Positions 36,001-45,284 of a DNA stretch of 64,000 bases are shown here, in pieces; the stretch's first letter is position 1, and the number at the start of each line of letters is the position of its first letter. The position numbers were made by a program, and so were the translations under genes. The DNA comes from SMYC01 sp965197495 (GTDB taxonomy: Bacteria > Acidobacteriota > Vicinamibacteria > Marinacidobacterales > SMYC01). The stretch spans positions 2,790,001 to 2,854,000 of the forward strand of contig OZ240210.1 of the NCBI GenBank assembly GCA_965197495.1. The letters run 5' to 3'. The notes under the pieces are model-generated. The model had not been told where the DNA came from, made no database searches, and saw only the letters and a program-made list of their open reading frames with translations.

Positions 36001-36568
36001 AAAGGATGTGTTCCACTACATCTACGCCGTGCTCCACAGCCCGGAATATCGCCGCCGCTACGCCGACTTCCTCAAATCCGATTTCCCACGCGTTCCGCTG
36101 CCAGACGACCGTGCGTTGTTCGCCGACCTCATCCGCCTCGGCGCGCGCTTCGTCAGCCTACACCTAATGGAAGCGGAGGGTGCGCAGGCGATGTTCCCGG
36201 ACACCGGCAGCAACCAGGTGGACAAGGTACGTTACGCGCCCCCGACCGGTGGTTTGCCGGGACGCGTATGGATCAATCGTGAACAATATTTCGAGAGCGT
36301 CGAGCCGGAAGTCTGGGCGTTCACCATTGGCGGTTACCGCCCGGCGGAGAAGTGGCTTAAGGATCGAAAGGGCCGCGCGCTTTCCGAGGACGACATCGAC
36401 CACTACCGAAAAATCATTGCCGCCCTTGCCGAAACTCGCCGTCTGATGGTCAAGATCGACGAGGTCATTGGAAAGCACGGCGGCTGGCCGGGGGCGTTCC
36501 AGACCGGCGAGGCGCCGACCCCAGCGACGATGAGTAAGAGGGAGCGCGGCGCGTCGGGCATTATCTGA
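33065..36568 (+). CDS. Type ISP-like N6-adenine methyltransferase with target-recognition region
   Basis: 1167 aa, intact. The N-terminal helical coupler-like region covers about 1-350. Then GVFYTPRPIVSYIVRSVH, ILDPATGTGTFLVEAI (SAM motif I, about 434) and VIIGNPPYSGHS (catalytic NPPY, about 564). The C-terminal 500 residues (including VLYRPFDRRFTYYTGRSRGF and VFHYIYAVLHSPEYRRRY) match the target-recognition part of type ISP enzymes. It lacks its own helicase and nuclease, which are in the preceding gene. It should both methylate host sites and give specificity to the helicase. Confidence 0.88.
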   Translation: MPTDHRSALASIKRFDQLIAYLRSEMGWPIDGGDFEELTFEYTPEELGIDTKNAAKIQEIKRLRPLVPNQPWGIFFVKFEPRKLPVVALRRILSQVALKKRASANSVERTAWAKDDLLFISNYGVGDERQISFAHFSTPTNGHDLPTLKVLGWDNRDTALHLDAVATELTEHLAWPKNDGDANAWREQWRAAFTLRHREVITTSRELAVRLAKLARTIRDRIKTAIAIETQHGPLNKLMKAFQTALVHDLDANGFADMYAQTIAYGLLSARIADPHKKTVDDFASHMRTNPFLRDLMEMFLKVGGRHNEPGAEGIDFDELGVAEVVDLLDNANMEAVVRDFGDRNPREDPVIHFYELFLKEYDAEKRMQRGVFYTPRPIVSYIVRSVHTLLRSEFELKDGLADTATWGEMAERREGLSIPDAISPDQGFVQILDPATGTGTFLVEAIDLIHKTLVAKWKAQGHGEKKIDAFWNEYVPKHLLPRLHGYELLMAPYAIAHLKIGLKLYETGYRFGSDERARVYLTNALESEQDFSQGAFDFAIPALADEAQAVNEVKRAARFTVIIGNPPYSGHSANKGAWIRELLRGSAGTLRVENYFEVDGGPLNERNPKWLNDDYVKFFRLAHWQIERTGRGVLGFITNHSYLDNPTFRGMRESLTATFPRAHLLDLHGNAKKKERAPDGGKDENVFDIQQGVAVGLFTCSPSGTEPICPAYNHADVWGVREQTGGAGKYDRLVASDVASTEWQALSLKAPLRLFVPRDETLNDEYRAGWKLTNVFPVHSVGIVTARDKLAIRWTADEMSRVAKDFSERDSEEARSFYQLRKDARDWKVRLAQEDVRRADGRVVSVLYRPFDRRFTYYTGRSRGFICMPRPEVMRHMLAGGNIALITSRMTKGEVFRHAQVTRNIVEVICMSPKTSNNGFVFPLYLYPDVGKADQGMVPRERGRRPNLNSKFVLAFGSALGLVFTLDGTGDLDTTFDPKDVFHYIYAVLHSPEYRRRYADFLKSDFPRVPLPDDRALFADLIRLGARFVSLHLMEAEGAQAMFPDTGSNQVDKVRYAPPTGGLPGRVWINREQYFESVEPEVWAFTIGGYRPAEKWLKDRKGRALSEDDIDHYRKIIAALAETRRLMVKIDEVIGKHGGWPGAFQTGEAPTPATMSKRERGASGII

Positions 36569-36743
36569 AGCTACTCGGTGAACCCTTGTGATCCGCAAAA
36601 AAGAAGATCGCGTATCGATGGGCAAACAGCCATGAGAGCGACGTCCTGCGCTTGTCCTTCAACCAAGGATAGAACCTTCGGCCCTTGGCATCATAGGAGT
36701 GCTCAATCTCGGTCAACCCTTTGCGGGCTTCTACATTGTCTCC
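36569..36743 (-). pseudogene. Unidentified gene, C-terminal fragment
   Basis: Minus-strand frame EARKGLTEIEHSYDAKGRRF, LKDKRRTSLSWLFAHRYAIF and on to a stop near 36561. It looks coding (Lys/Arg-rich, well formed) but I do not recognise the family. Its 5' end is lost at the repeat starting at 36744. Confidence 0.45.
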
Positions 36744-36868
36744 CGTCCTGTGCCAAAACTCGGCCCAGCCGGCATCGACGAAAGAACTGCGCATCTAGAA
36801 ATCAGGCTCAAACTCTAGAACGCGAACGGGTTACGCGGCGGCCGCCAACATTTGACTGCGGAAGCACC
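36744..36868 (+). mobile_element. Repeat C, 125-bp chimeric unit, copy 1
   Basis: Starts with a repeat A tip (CGTCCTGTGCCAAAACTCGG) and ends GACTGCGGAAGCACC, a MITE-B type tip. The middle has GAAAGAACTGCG and AATCAGGCTCAAACTCTAG. Copies of exactly 125 bp are at 43676-43800 and 59594-59718. Confidence 0.8.
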
Positions 36869-36925
36869 CATTGGTGGCGTCGTCGGGTCGACCGGCGCGA
36901 AGCAGCCGAGCATGGCAGTGCCGCG

Positions 36926-37032
36926 TAACCCGCTCGTGTGCTAAAGTTTGAGCCTGATTTCGAGAGACGCAGTTCTTTCAGCGATGCGGGCTGGGCTGAC
37001 CACACGGTGCCTGACGTTCAGAGACACCTTCG
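36926..37032 (-). repeat. Repeat C variant, inverted
   Basis: Complement of the 57500-57641 variant (GTCTCTGAACGTCAGG, GTGTGGTCAGCCCAGCC). It forms a large interrupted palindrome with 36744-36868. Confidence 0.7.
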
Positions 37033-37110
37033 TGTGCACGCGACATCCTTATTAATGGCGTTCGCCGACACAGGCAGGCCAGCTGACACTAGTATTCAAA
37101 CACGGCGTAG
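37033..37110. other. Junction sequence upstream of truncated STAND-like gene
   Basis: No recognisable coding; contains in-frame stops (TGA, TAG) relative to the following gene, the last at 37108-37110. Confidence 0.4.
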
Positions 37111-39960
37111 CAACACACCATCGACTACGAGGTCGCCACCGGAACACAGGACCAGAAGACGCTCAATGTCGCTGAGGCACCGCAATCCGTCACTCAAGCT
37201 ATCATCAACCGCCTCCCGCATGTCCAGCATGGCGAGGATCAGCTACGGCTCGCACGCTTTTGCAAGGGCTTCCCAAAGATCGCTATTCGGATAGGCCAGG
37301 CGTGGGTTCGGTCTATCCCCGTGGCCCGCGCCACGGACAACGACCTCATCGATGCCTTCGTTTTAGGACGTAGACCCCAGGACAGCGCATTGCTGTTGAA
37401 GTCGGCGGCGCTTCTCGCCACCTTCGGTCTGGTCTACCGAGAGCCGCTGGCCGCCGGGCAACTAGGCGAGATCGCAAGACTGGGGCGCCGCCTTGAAGAA
37501 CCCGACCTTCGCTCCGCCATCAATGATCTCTGCCGCCGAGGGGTCGCTCAGTCCCGAGGAAGGGCCATTCTCCTTCAACCGCGTCCCATCGCCATGAGGC
37601 TGGCCGAGCGCCAATGGCAGGAATGGAGCCACGCTGAGTGGGACAACGTGCTCGCTGGCGATATGCGCCCCTACCTCAGGACGTCGGCCGCCCGACAGCT
37701 AGCCCTACTCAACACGACAGAAACCGCTCGTCACGTGGCGGACCACGTCTGCCGGCCCGACGGTCCGTTAGATGGTCTCGCACGGCTCTCCGGGACAGCG
37801 AACAGCGAAGTGCTGTCGAGTCTCGCGGAAATCGACCCGGCGATCGTCGCGGAACGAATAGAACGCTTCCTGGACGACGTTGGTGACTTGACAAAGATCA
37901 AAGGTGATATCCGTCGCCACCTCGTTTGGGCACTGGAGAAGATCGCATTCGCCCCTCAAACCTTTAAGGACGGTGCCCGCCTCCTACTGCGCCTCGCGAT
38001 CGCCGAGAACGAATCGTTCAGCAACAACGCCACCGGTCAATTCAAGGCGCTCTTCCATGTAATCCTCGGCAGTACGGCAGCCGGTGGCGACGCCAGGCTC
38101 TCGCTCCTTGAGGAGGTTGAAGATACTTCTGACGTGGCCAAGTGTGTGGTCATTGTTGAAGCCCTGAGCGCCGGATGCGAAACGTACCATTTCACGCGCT
38201 TCGCAGGTGCTGAGGCGCAGGGGTCGCGCCCGGCGTTCGAGTCTTGGCACCCCGCCACGGAGCACGCAACATTCACCTACATCACTGGTTGTGTAACTCG
38301 TCTCGTCCGCTACGCCAGGCGAACCGACCGTTCCGGCACTACCGGCCGCAACAAGTTAGCTGAGCAGCTCGGGTCGCTGGTCTCGCACGGATTCATTGAT
38401 GTGGTCGAAGCGGCAGTGGATCAAGTGCTAGCTGCGGTCGATCAGTGGCCACAAGCGCTGGAGACGCTAGGCGGCGTCATCGTGTACGACAGTCCGGACA
38501 TGGATCCCGGCCTAGTCAATCGAGTTAGAAAGCTCATTACCAAGCTCCAGCCAAAAAGCTTGGAATCACGCGTGCGCTTCCTCGTCACTGATATGCCGTG
38601 GGACTATCCCCGCGAAGAAAGCCTCGAATTCGAGGTAAAGCAGCAACGCCAACTGGACGCCGTACGCGCACTCGCCTCAGATTTGGTCACGCGACCAACG
38701 GTCCTTGCGGGCTTCCTGCCCCAACTCAGCCACGGCAACCAGCGGATGACGTTCTGCTTCGGTCATGCGATCGCCGAGTCCTCTCGCACTCCTCTCCAGT
38801 GGCTGGAGCCGATGATTGCTGCCATTTTAGGCGTGCCGGACACCGAACGTAACCACAGCCTGCTATCGGGATTGATTTTCGGTATTGCCGAGCCGTTTCC
38901 CAACGACGTAGCCGCCTTCAAGGAAAGGGCCGCACGGTCATCGGAACTTGCGCCAGCGCTGCCTGAGATCTGTTGGCAACTCGGTATCACCTCATCCGAC
39001 ATCGCTCTAGTACTCCGCGCCTTCAGCGAGGGTCTATTGCGTCCCGATCGGTTGACCGTGTGGTGCACTGGCGGGGTGCTCGCTAAGGTCCCGGCCCCAG
39101 CCGTTCGCCCGCTGATCGACGCCATGTTAGTCCACAGCGCCGAAGGATTCGCCGTCGCGATAACACTGATGCACATGTACGCCCACGGGATACCCGACAA
39201 GCTCGATGGGCTTCGACCGCAGATCCGAAGGGCTGCGGCGAATGTCACACGATGGGACATGCCCCAAGGTCACCAAACGGCCGAGTACGACTTCGAGAAG
39301 ATCACGACATGGCTGCTGGACAAGGGCCGGCAGGATCCCGATGCACGCTCCACAGCCTTGGCTCTCGCCCGGGCTCTAGTCGACGTCTACGGATACCAGC
39401 AAACGAGAGTCATCGCCCCCGTAGTTCCCAAGCTGCTCTCCGGCTTCCCAGAAATTACCTGGCCGCTCGTCGGCCAAGCAATCGTCTCAGATCCACAGCA
39501 CGCGTGGCGCTTTCAATGTCTACTCGGAAATGTACACTCGTTCGAGCATCGGGAGAACCCGCCGCTGCTGAGCCTACCGGAGGACACTCTATTTGCGTGG
39601 TGCCACGCCCATCCTGACCGCGCGCCGGACTTCGTAGCATCGATTCTGCCATTCCTCACAACCTATCAAGCCGATGCCACCGACCGTTCCATACATCCTG
39701 TCATGGCACGAATGCTCAGCGAGTTCGGCGACCGCGACAGCATACTGCACGCCATTGGCCGTAACATTGGCTCCTATGCCTGGTCAGGATCACTGACCAA
39801 GTACTACGCTCTCTACAAGCAACCCATACACAGACTCCTTACTCACCGACAGCAGAAAGTACGTCGCTGGGCACAAAAAATGTTGCGTCAACTAAGCGCC
39901 CACATAAAGGAGGCGCGCAATGAGGACGAAGAACGATCAGGTTTGTCGGAGGCTCAATGA
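37111..39960 (+). pseudogene. Large STAND/AAA-like protein, N-terminal ATPase domain missing
   Basis: Open for 949 codons from 37111; the first plausible start is a GTG at 37321 (879 aa). The first residues TIDYEVATGTQDQKTLNVAE and LRLARFCKGFPKIAIRIGQA look like the lid that follows an NTPase core, then a winged-helix-like block (LLKSAALLATFGLVYREPLA, DLRSAINDLCRRGVAQSRGR) and about 700 residues of helical repeat character. No Walker A or B is found. It is downstream of the restriction system and on the same strand, separated by repeats. Best read as the effector-sensing half of a defence NTPase that lost its motor; it could still be translated. Confidence 0.6.
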
Positions 39961-40111
39961 TGACACGGTGGTGCTTGCGTTATTTTGGCTATCCTTCAAT
40001 ACCGTCGTGTCCGATAATACGAACGGAGCCCGAAAGCTCGAATCCTAGAGGCGTTCTCGAAATTCGCAGAAACCAGCCGACGCGGCACTGGCTCTGTGAC
40101 AGGCGCTCCCG

Positions 40112-40168
40112 CGTCCTGTGCCAAAACTCGGCCCTTTTGAAATAGACCAGAAATCAGCGGCTTAGTGA
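40112..40168 (+). repeat. Repeat A tip
   Basis: CGTCCTGTGCCAAAACTCGG, TTTTGAAATAGACCAG and AAATCAGCGGCTTAG, then unrelated sequence. Confidence 0.82.
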
Positions 40169-40380
40169 GGGAGAGAGCTGATTCTCAAGGAGAAAATCGA
40201 CGGATGACGCGGGGTCGAGATCGTAGAGATCGTTAGCATCGGCCCAGCGTTTCCACAAACTGCCTACCACGCTTAGTTCGAACTGCACCGATAGGAAGTC
40301 CCATACGCGAGATTCTGGAAGGAGACGAGCCCGGAATCTAATGGACGAGCTGCCGTCACGCTGCTGTCTCCCTGCACCGA
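40169..40380 (-). pseudogene. Unidentified gene, C-terminal fragment
   Basis: Minus-strand frame RVWDFLSVQFELSVVGSLWK, RWADANDLYDLDP and DFLLENQLSPS appears coding and runs into the repeat A tip. It lies just downstream of the sortilin-like gene. Family not recognised. Confidence 0.35.
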
Positions 40381-40386
40381 ATGGTT

Positions 40387-43300
40387 CTACGGCGAGACGA
40401 CCCTCGGCGTGGCGGGGTAAAGACCTTTCGTGGCGAGATCGCGGTACAGATCGGAGATTCTCGAGACGGTTTCGTTGAGCTCCGCAATAACCTCCTCTAG
40501 CTCGCCAGCAAATTTCGCGAGAAGCCTCGTCTGCGCTTCGGTAGGAACCGCTGTCGCGCCGAGGATGGCTCCTCTCAAGCGCGAGATGTTGCCGCGAACG
40601 TTTTCGGCCGCCGGGCGGCCGCGTTGACGTCCGGACACACCGAAGCGACGCCGCAGCTCGTCCAAACGCTCGGAGATCTCTTTCACTTCAGCGAGGTCAT
40701 GCTTCTCGACGGCCTTCTCGACCGGGGAGAATTGCTCGTTCAGATCGACCAGCGTGTTCGCCACCTCGTTGGCTCTACGGTTCAGCTCGTATACCCGACG
40801 CGCGGCCTCGTCGTAGACACGCCGATCCGCGGCGGTCAACGGCACGTCCGGATCCTGAGAAACCTCGATCTCCGCGCTCGCTCCGTCCTTGCCGTCGACG
40901 ACCAGGTGAGCTCTATAAATCCCGGGAGAAACGAACGGGCTGTCGTATCGCGCTCCCCAACCCCGGCGGTCGGGTTGGCCCTTCACCTCGGGAAGCGGGG
41001 CAAAGCGCAAGTCCCAGCCGACCTGATGGATGCCGACCGACGTCATCGCTTCGATCTCGGTAACAACCGTTCGGTTGGAGTCCCGGATCTCGATCGTGGC
41101 TTCTTCAACGTCGGAACGGAGACGGTAGGTGAGCATCCCCGCCTCCGGGTTCTTGCCGAAAAACCGGCGGTCCCCCCCGAACTCGGGAATCCGGTTACCG
41201 GCCGGGGTGTGCTGGGTTGCGGGCGCGGTCGCAAAAACGTGCGCGTCGGTCTCCGCCGCCTTGGCATAATCCTGAAACGGCGTGAGGTCGTCGAGAATCC
41301 AGATACTCCGGCCGTGCGTTGCCAGGATCATGTCATTCTCGCGCGGGTGGAGCGCGATCTCGTAGATGGGCACCGTGGGAAGATTGGCGTTGACCCGGTG
41401 CCACTCGCGGCCGCGATCCACGGTGACGTACAGACCCCGCTCGGTCCCCAGGTACAGCACGTCGGGGTTTTTCAGGTCCTCCATCATCGTGCGCGCGATC
41501 TCGCCTGCGGGCAGGTTCGACCCGAGAGACCGCCAGCTCTCGCCAAGATCGTCGCTCGTGAACACGTAGATCCCGAAGTCGTTTACCCGATGGGCATCGA
41601 ACGTCGCGTAGACACGATTCGACTCGAAGCGCGACGGCGCGAGACGCGAGACGTTGGCGCCAGCGGGGAGGCCGGGAACGTTCTTCGTCACGTCCGACCA
41701 GTTGGCGCCAGCGTCGGAGGAGACGTGTGCGAGTCCGTCGTCGGAGCCCGCCCAATAGAGTCCTTCGCGAATCTCCGATTCCGCGAAGGTGACGAGCGTC
41801 GGAAAGTGCGCGATGCCATCGTGTTTGGCTATCGTCACGTCCTTGCCGTAGACGCCCATGAGCTCGAGCTCATCCCGGTCGACGTTCGTCGTGAGGTCAG
41901 GGCTGACTGCGGCCCACTGGTGACCCCGATCGCGCGAACGGTAAACCTTGTTCGCAGCGACGAAGACGGTGGCGGAGTCGTGGGGCGAGAGCAGCATCGG
42001 CGTGTCCCAGTTCCATCGGAGCTCCGGCTCGTCCCCCTGCGGCTCTGGACGGATCGACTGGCGCTCGTTCGTCACCCGGTCCACGCGGTGCATGCGACCG
42101 TTCTGCGACTCGGCGTACATGATCCTTGGGTTGTCAGGATCGGCAAGGGCGACGAAGCCATCGCCACCACCGATGATGAACCAATCGTCGTTCGTGATGC
42201 CCGCGTAGCTGCGCACCGCGCTCGGCCCGCACCACGTGAAGTTGTCCTGGAGGCCCCCGCAGACGTAGTAGGGTGTGCTCATGTCGTAGCTCACGTGGTA
42301 GAACTGTGAGACCGGCATGTTGTTGAGCCAGACGTAGGTCTCGCTTCGGTCGTACGAAATTCCTACGCCACCGTCACCTCCAATCATGAGGTGGCTCGAG
42401 TCGCTCGGGTCGATCCACATCGCGTGAAAGTCCACGTGGATGCGCCGTGCGCCGTCCTCCCGGAATGTCTTGCCGCCGTCGTCCGAGACGAGAAGCGGCG
42501 TTCCGAGCACGTAGATACGGGAGTCGTCGGCCGGGTCGACACGGATCTGGCTGAAATACATCGGACGCGGGTTCGCCGACGAGAGCTTCGTCCAACTCGC
42601 CCCCGCGTCGTCGGAACGATAAACGCCGCCTTCGTCCTCGTGCTCGATGCGCGCATACACGACGTCCGGGTTCTTGCGGTAGACGTCGAGCCCGATCCGC
42701 CCCTTCGGACCTTCCGGAATGCCCTCGGTGAGCTTCGTCCAGCTACGGCCGGCGTCGGTGGTTTTGTAGATGGCGGTCCCCGGCCCCTCCGTTGAATCCC
42801 CAGCTCCGCCGACGCCTCTGATACGTCGCCGCGTAGAGCACCTTCGGATTTCTCGGGTCCATTACGAGCTCGGTCGCGCCAGTGTCGTCGTCGACGTGCA
42901 GGACGCGCTCGAAGCTCTCGCCACCGTCGGCCGTCTTGTAGACACCACGCTCGCCTCCCGCGCCCCAGAGGCTCCCGAGAGCGGCGACGTAGACGACGTC
43001 CAGGTCGGTCGGATCGATGACGATGCGCGCGATGTGCATCGATTCCCTGAGCCCCATGTTCTTCCACGTCTTGCCGCCGTCGGTCGACTTGTAGACTCCG
43101 TCACCCCAGGAAGAGCTCTGCCGGTTGTTGTTCTCGCCCGTTCCCACCCAGACGAGGTTCGGGTCTTCTGGAGCGATCGCGAGATCGCCGATGGAGGAAG
43201 TGGTCTGGTCGTCGAACACCGTCTCGAACGTCGTACCGTTGTTCGTCGTCTTCCAGATACCACCGGTGGCGGTCCCCACGTAGAAGACGGCGGGGTTCGA

Positions 43301-43456
43301 CTGGAGCACAGCGAAGTCATCGATACGGCCCGCGGGGGTAGCGGGCCCGATCTCACGGAACCGGAGCCCGTCGAAGGGCCCGTTCTCTTGGGCGGCCGCA
43401 AAAACGGCCGTTAGCGTCAGAATGGCAGTACAGGCGAGTGTGTGTCGCGCGTTCAT
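40387..43456 (-). pseudogene. Sortilin/VPS10-like BNR-repeat protein with one frameshift
   Basis: Signal peptide (MNARHTLACTAILTLTAVFA AA) and beta-propeller with many Asp-box/BNR motifs (STDGGKTWKNMG, SDDAGASWTKLS, TSDDLGESWRSLG, VDRGREWHRV). The C-terminal helical domain starts at about residue 870. The first frame runs from 43456 to about 42785, where one G seems missing from a G-rich run. The second frame continues to 40387, about 1020 residues in total. Such exported propeller proteins are abundant in Acidobacteriota. The shift may be a real mutation or a sequencing error. Confidence 0.82.
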
Positions 43457-43531
43457 GGCTCCTCCTCGGCTCAGAGGAGCGATTCTATCTAAAAAACGAC
43501 AAAAAAAGATTCGCGCCTGAACGGGTTGCCC

Positions 43532-43675
43532 TCAGAACTCGATACTGACCGCAAACGAAAAGCCAGGACCTCCTCGCCCAGCGGTTCCGAGGTGGAATGT
43601 TGGCGATACTCGCTCCCACGCCTCTCCAGGACTAATGGCTCCAACCGCGGCGCCAATGAGACCACCGAACAACCC
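43532..43675 (-). pseudogene. Possible outer-membrane protein C-terminus
   Basis: Frame LFGGLIGAAVGAISPGEAWE then GGPGFSFAVSIEF and stop. An aromatic last residue with alternating hydrophobics is typical of beta-barrel ends. The 5' part is lost at the repeat at 43676. Confidence 0.4.
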
Positions 43676-43800
43676 CGTCCTGTGCCAAAACTCGGCCCAG
43701 CCGGCATCGACGAAAGAACTGCGCCTCTTGAAATCAGGCTCAAACTCTAGCACGCGAACGGGTTACACGGCAGGCGCCAACATTTGACTGCGGAAGCACC
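43676..43800 (+). mobile_element. Repeat C, 125-bp chimeric unit, copy 2
   Basis: Same ends and length as 36744-36868 with a few substitutions (ACACGGCAGGCGCCAAC in place of ACGCGGCGGCCGCCAAC). Confidence 0.8.
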
Positions 43801-43914
43801 CGAGTTCCATCCTTCGCCGCTGTACGCTACTGGGTGGAGGACCGCGATATGCGTCTCCATCGCGCGCAATCGACCGAGAGAACGACGGCATAGCCTGTGA
43901 GAGGTAAGACTAAG

Positions 43915-44871
43915 ATGCGACACTTTCTCATTCCCGTATGGATCGCTGTGCTCGCCACGGGCTCGTGGCACAACCCCGCCACGGCCCAGACGTCGTGGCG
44001 GGGCTTGGTGGTTGCCCCCGAATCCCGTTGCTCCCCGTACGATGCTGACGACTATCGGTATCCGCAGTCTGTGGAGGACCGGGTCATCGCCGAGCTTGGC
44101 GGCGTCTATGGTCCCTACACGGGCCGCTGGTTCGCCAACAAACGGGAGACGGACATTGAACATATCGTCGCCCGCTCCGAGGCACACGACAGCGGACTTT
44201 GTGTGGCGGATAGGGCGACCCGCCGACGCTTCGCAACGGATCTGCTGAATCTGACGCTGGCAAGTCCCGGCGTGAACCGGAACCAGAAGCGCGCTCGGGA
44301 TGCCGCGGAGTGGTTACCCGACCAGAACCGGTGCTGGTTCGCGGACCGTAGCGTCGCTGTCCGCCGAAAGTACGGTCTGACGATAGACGAGCGCGAAGCA
44401 GACACCCTTGAACGCGTGTTGTCTGGATGCCAGTCGACCGACCTGGTCGTGGTGGCCCGTGGTGCCTCACCGGTCGCTCAGGACATCACCCCGACGGCCG
44501 ACGATGCGCGTGAGATGCTCACCCAATGGGACGACAACGACGATGGCCGTATCACATGCGCCGAGGCTCGCACCCATGGGATCGCCCCGGTGCGCCGCGA
44601 CCATCCAGCCTACGCTTATATGCACGATGGTGACGGCGACGGGATTGTCTGCGAAGCTGGTGGCGGTGAGGCCAAGGGCGGCACGGCGCGCCAAGGCTCG
44701 GCCCCCGCGACCAGCGGCAGTAGCGCGCTCCGTCAGTACGACGACAACGGCAACGGCCGCATCACTTGCGCTGAAGCACGGCGCCACGGGATCGCGCCAG
44801 TGCGCCGCGGCCATCCTGCGTATCCCTACATGCGAGATGCCGACGGGGACGGAGTTGTCTGCGAGCGGTGA
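43915..44871 (+). CDS. Secreted HNH-type nuclease with two Excalibur domains
   Basis: 318 aa from ATG at 43915, with GAGAGG upstream. Signal peptide MRHFLIPVWIAVLATGSW with cleavage after ATAQ. The nuclease domain (about 30-170) has ETDIEHIVARSEAHDSGL and TDLLNLTLASPGVNRNQKRA, as in GmrSD C-terminal/DUF1524-type HNH enzymes. Two C-terminal Excalibur repeats (DDNDDGRITCAEA and HDGDGDGIVCE; DDNGNGRITCAEA and RDADGDGVVCE) bind calcium through paired Cys and acidic residues. Probably an extracellular, calcium-dependent nuclease. Complete. Confidence 0.87.
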   Translation: MRHFLIPVWIAVLATGSWHNPATAQTSWRGLVVAPESRCSPYDADDYRYPQSVEDRVIAELGGVYGPYTGRWFANKRETDIEHIVARSEAHDSGLCVADRATRRRFATDLLNLTLASPGVNRNQKRARDAAEWLPDQNRCWFADRSVAVRRKYGLTIDEREADTLERVLSGCQSTDLVVVARGASPVAQDITPTADDAREMLTQWDDNDDGRITCAEARTHGIAPVRRDHPAYAYMHDGDGDGIVCEAGGGEAKGGTARQGSAPATSGSSALRQYDDNGNGRITCAEARRHGIAPVRRGHPAYPYMRDADGDGVVCER

Positions 44872-45005
44872 ACGGCGTCCCGTCGATGACAAACGTGACG
44901 TAGACGAAACCTTGCCACGTCGTAACGTAGGTGAGATCTGCTACCCAAAGGGCGTTCGGGCGGGCTGCTCGGAAGTCGCGGCTGACCGAGTCCGGTGGTC
45001 GCAAC
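44872..45005 (-). pseudogene. IS3-family OrfB internal fragment
   Basis: Minus-strand ARPNALWVADLTYVTTWQGF and VYVTFVID is the first catalytic Asp block of IS3-group OrfB. Truncated on both sides. Confidence 0.8.
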
Positions 45006-45027
45006 GCCGCCTCATCCGGGAGCGTCG

Positions 45028-45194
45028 GGTGCTTCTGCCATTAAAGTGTTGGTGAGATGACGCTAAGACTTTACGCTGCATTAAATTACAGCCAAAATAG
45101 CACTCACGACCTTCGCCGCGCGCTAAATGGAGCGTAAGCGCTTTTTTTGCAAAGGGATACGTACACATCACCGACAGCAAACAGCGCAAGCACC
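45028..45194 (+). mobile_element. MITE-B, 167 bp
   Basis: GGTGCTTCTGCC at the left, GCGCAAGCACC at the right. One base longer than the other full copies owing to a longer T run (7 T). Several substitutions make it the most diverged copy. Confidence 0.85.
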
Positions 45195-45270
45195 TCAGTC
45201 CGAGCGCAAGGTGCGCTCCCGTGAACGGCTTGGCGGGTTACTACGTTTCTACCATCGGGACGCCGCATGA
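45195..45270 (+). pseudogene. Integrase-type transposase, last 22 residues
   Basis: QSERKVRSRERLGGLLRFYH RDAA then TGA; the SRERLGG motif is the C-terminus of repeat A-type integrases (compare the 54887 gene). It directly precedes the IS256-A fragment. Confidence 0.7.
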
Positions 45271-45284
45271 GTATTTTGACCTCA

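Noticed and set aside
40624..42309. 561-codon + strand open frame
   Set aside because: Antisense to the BNR-repeat protein; no recognisable motif in this frame.
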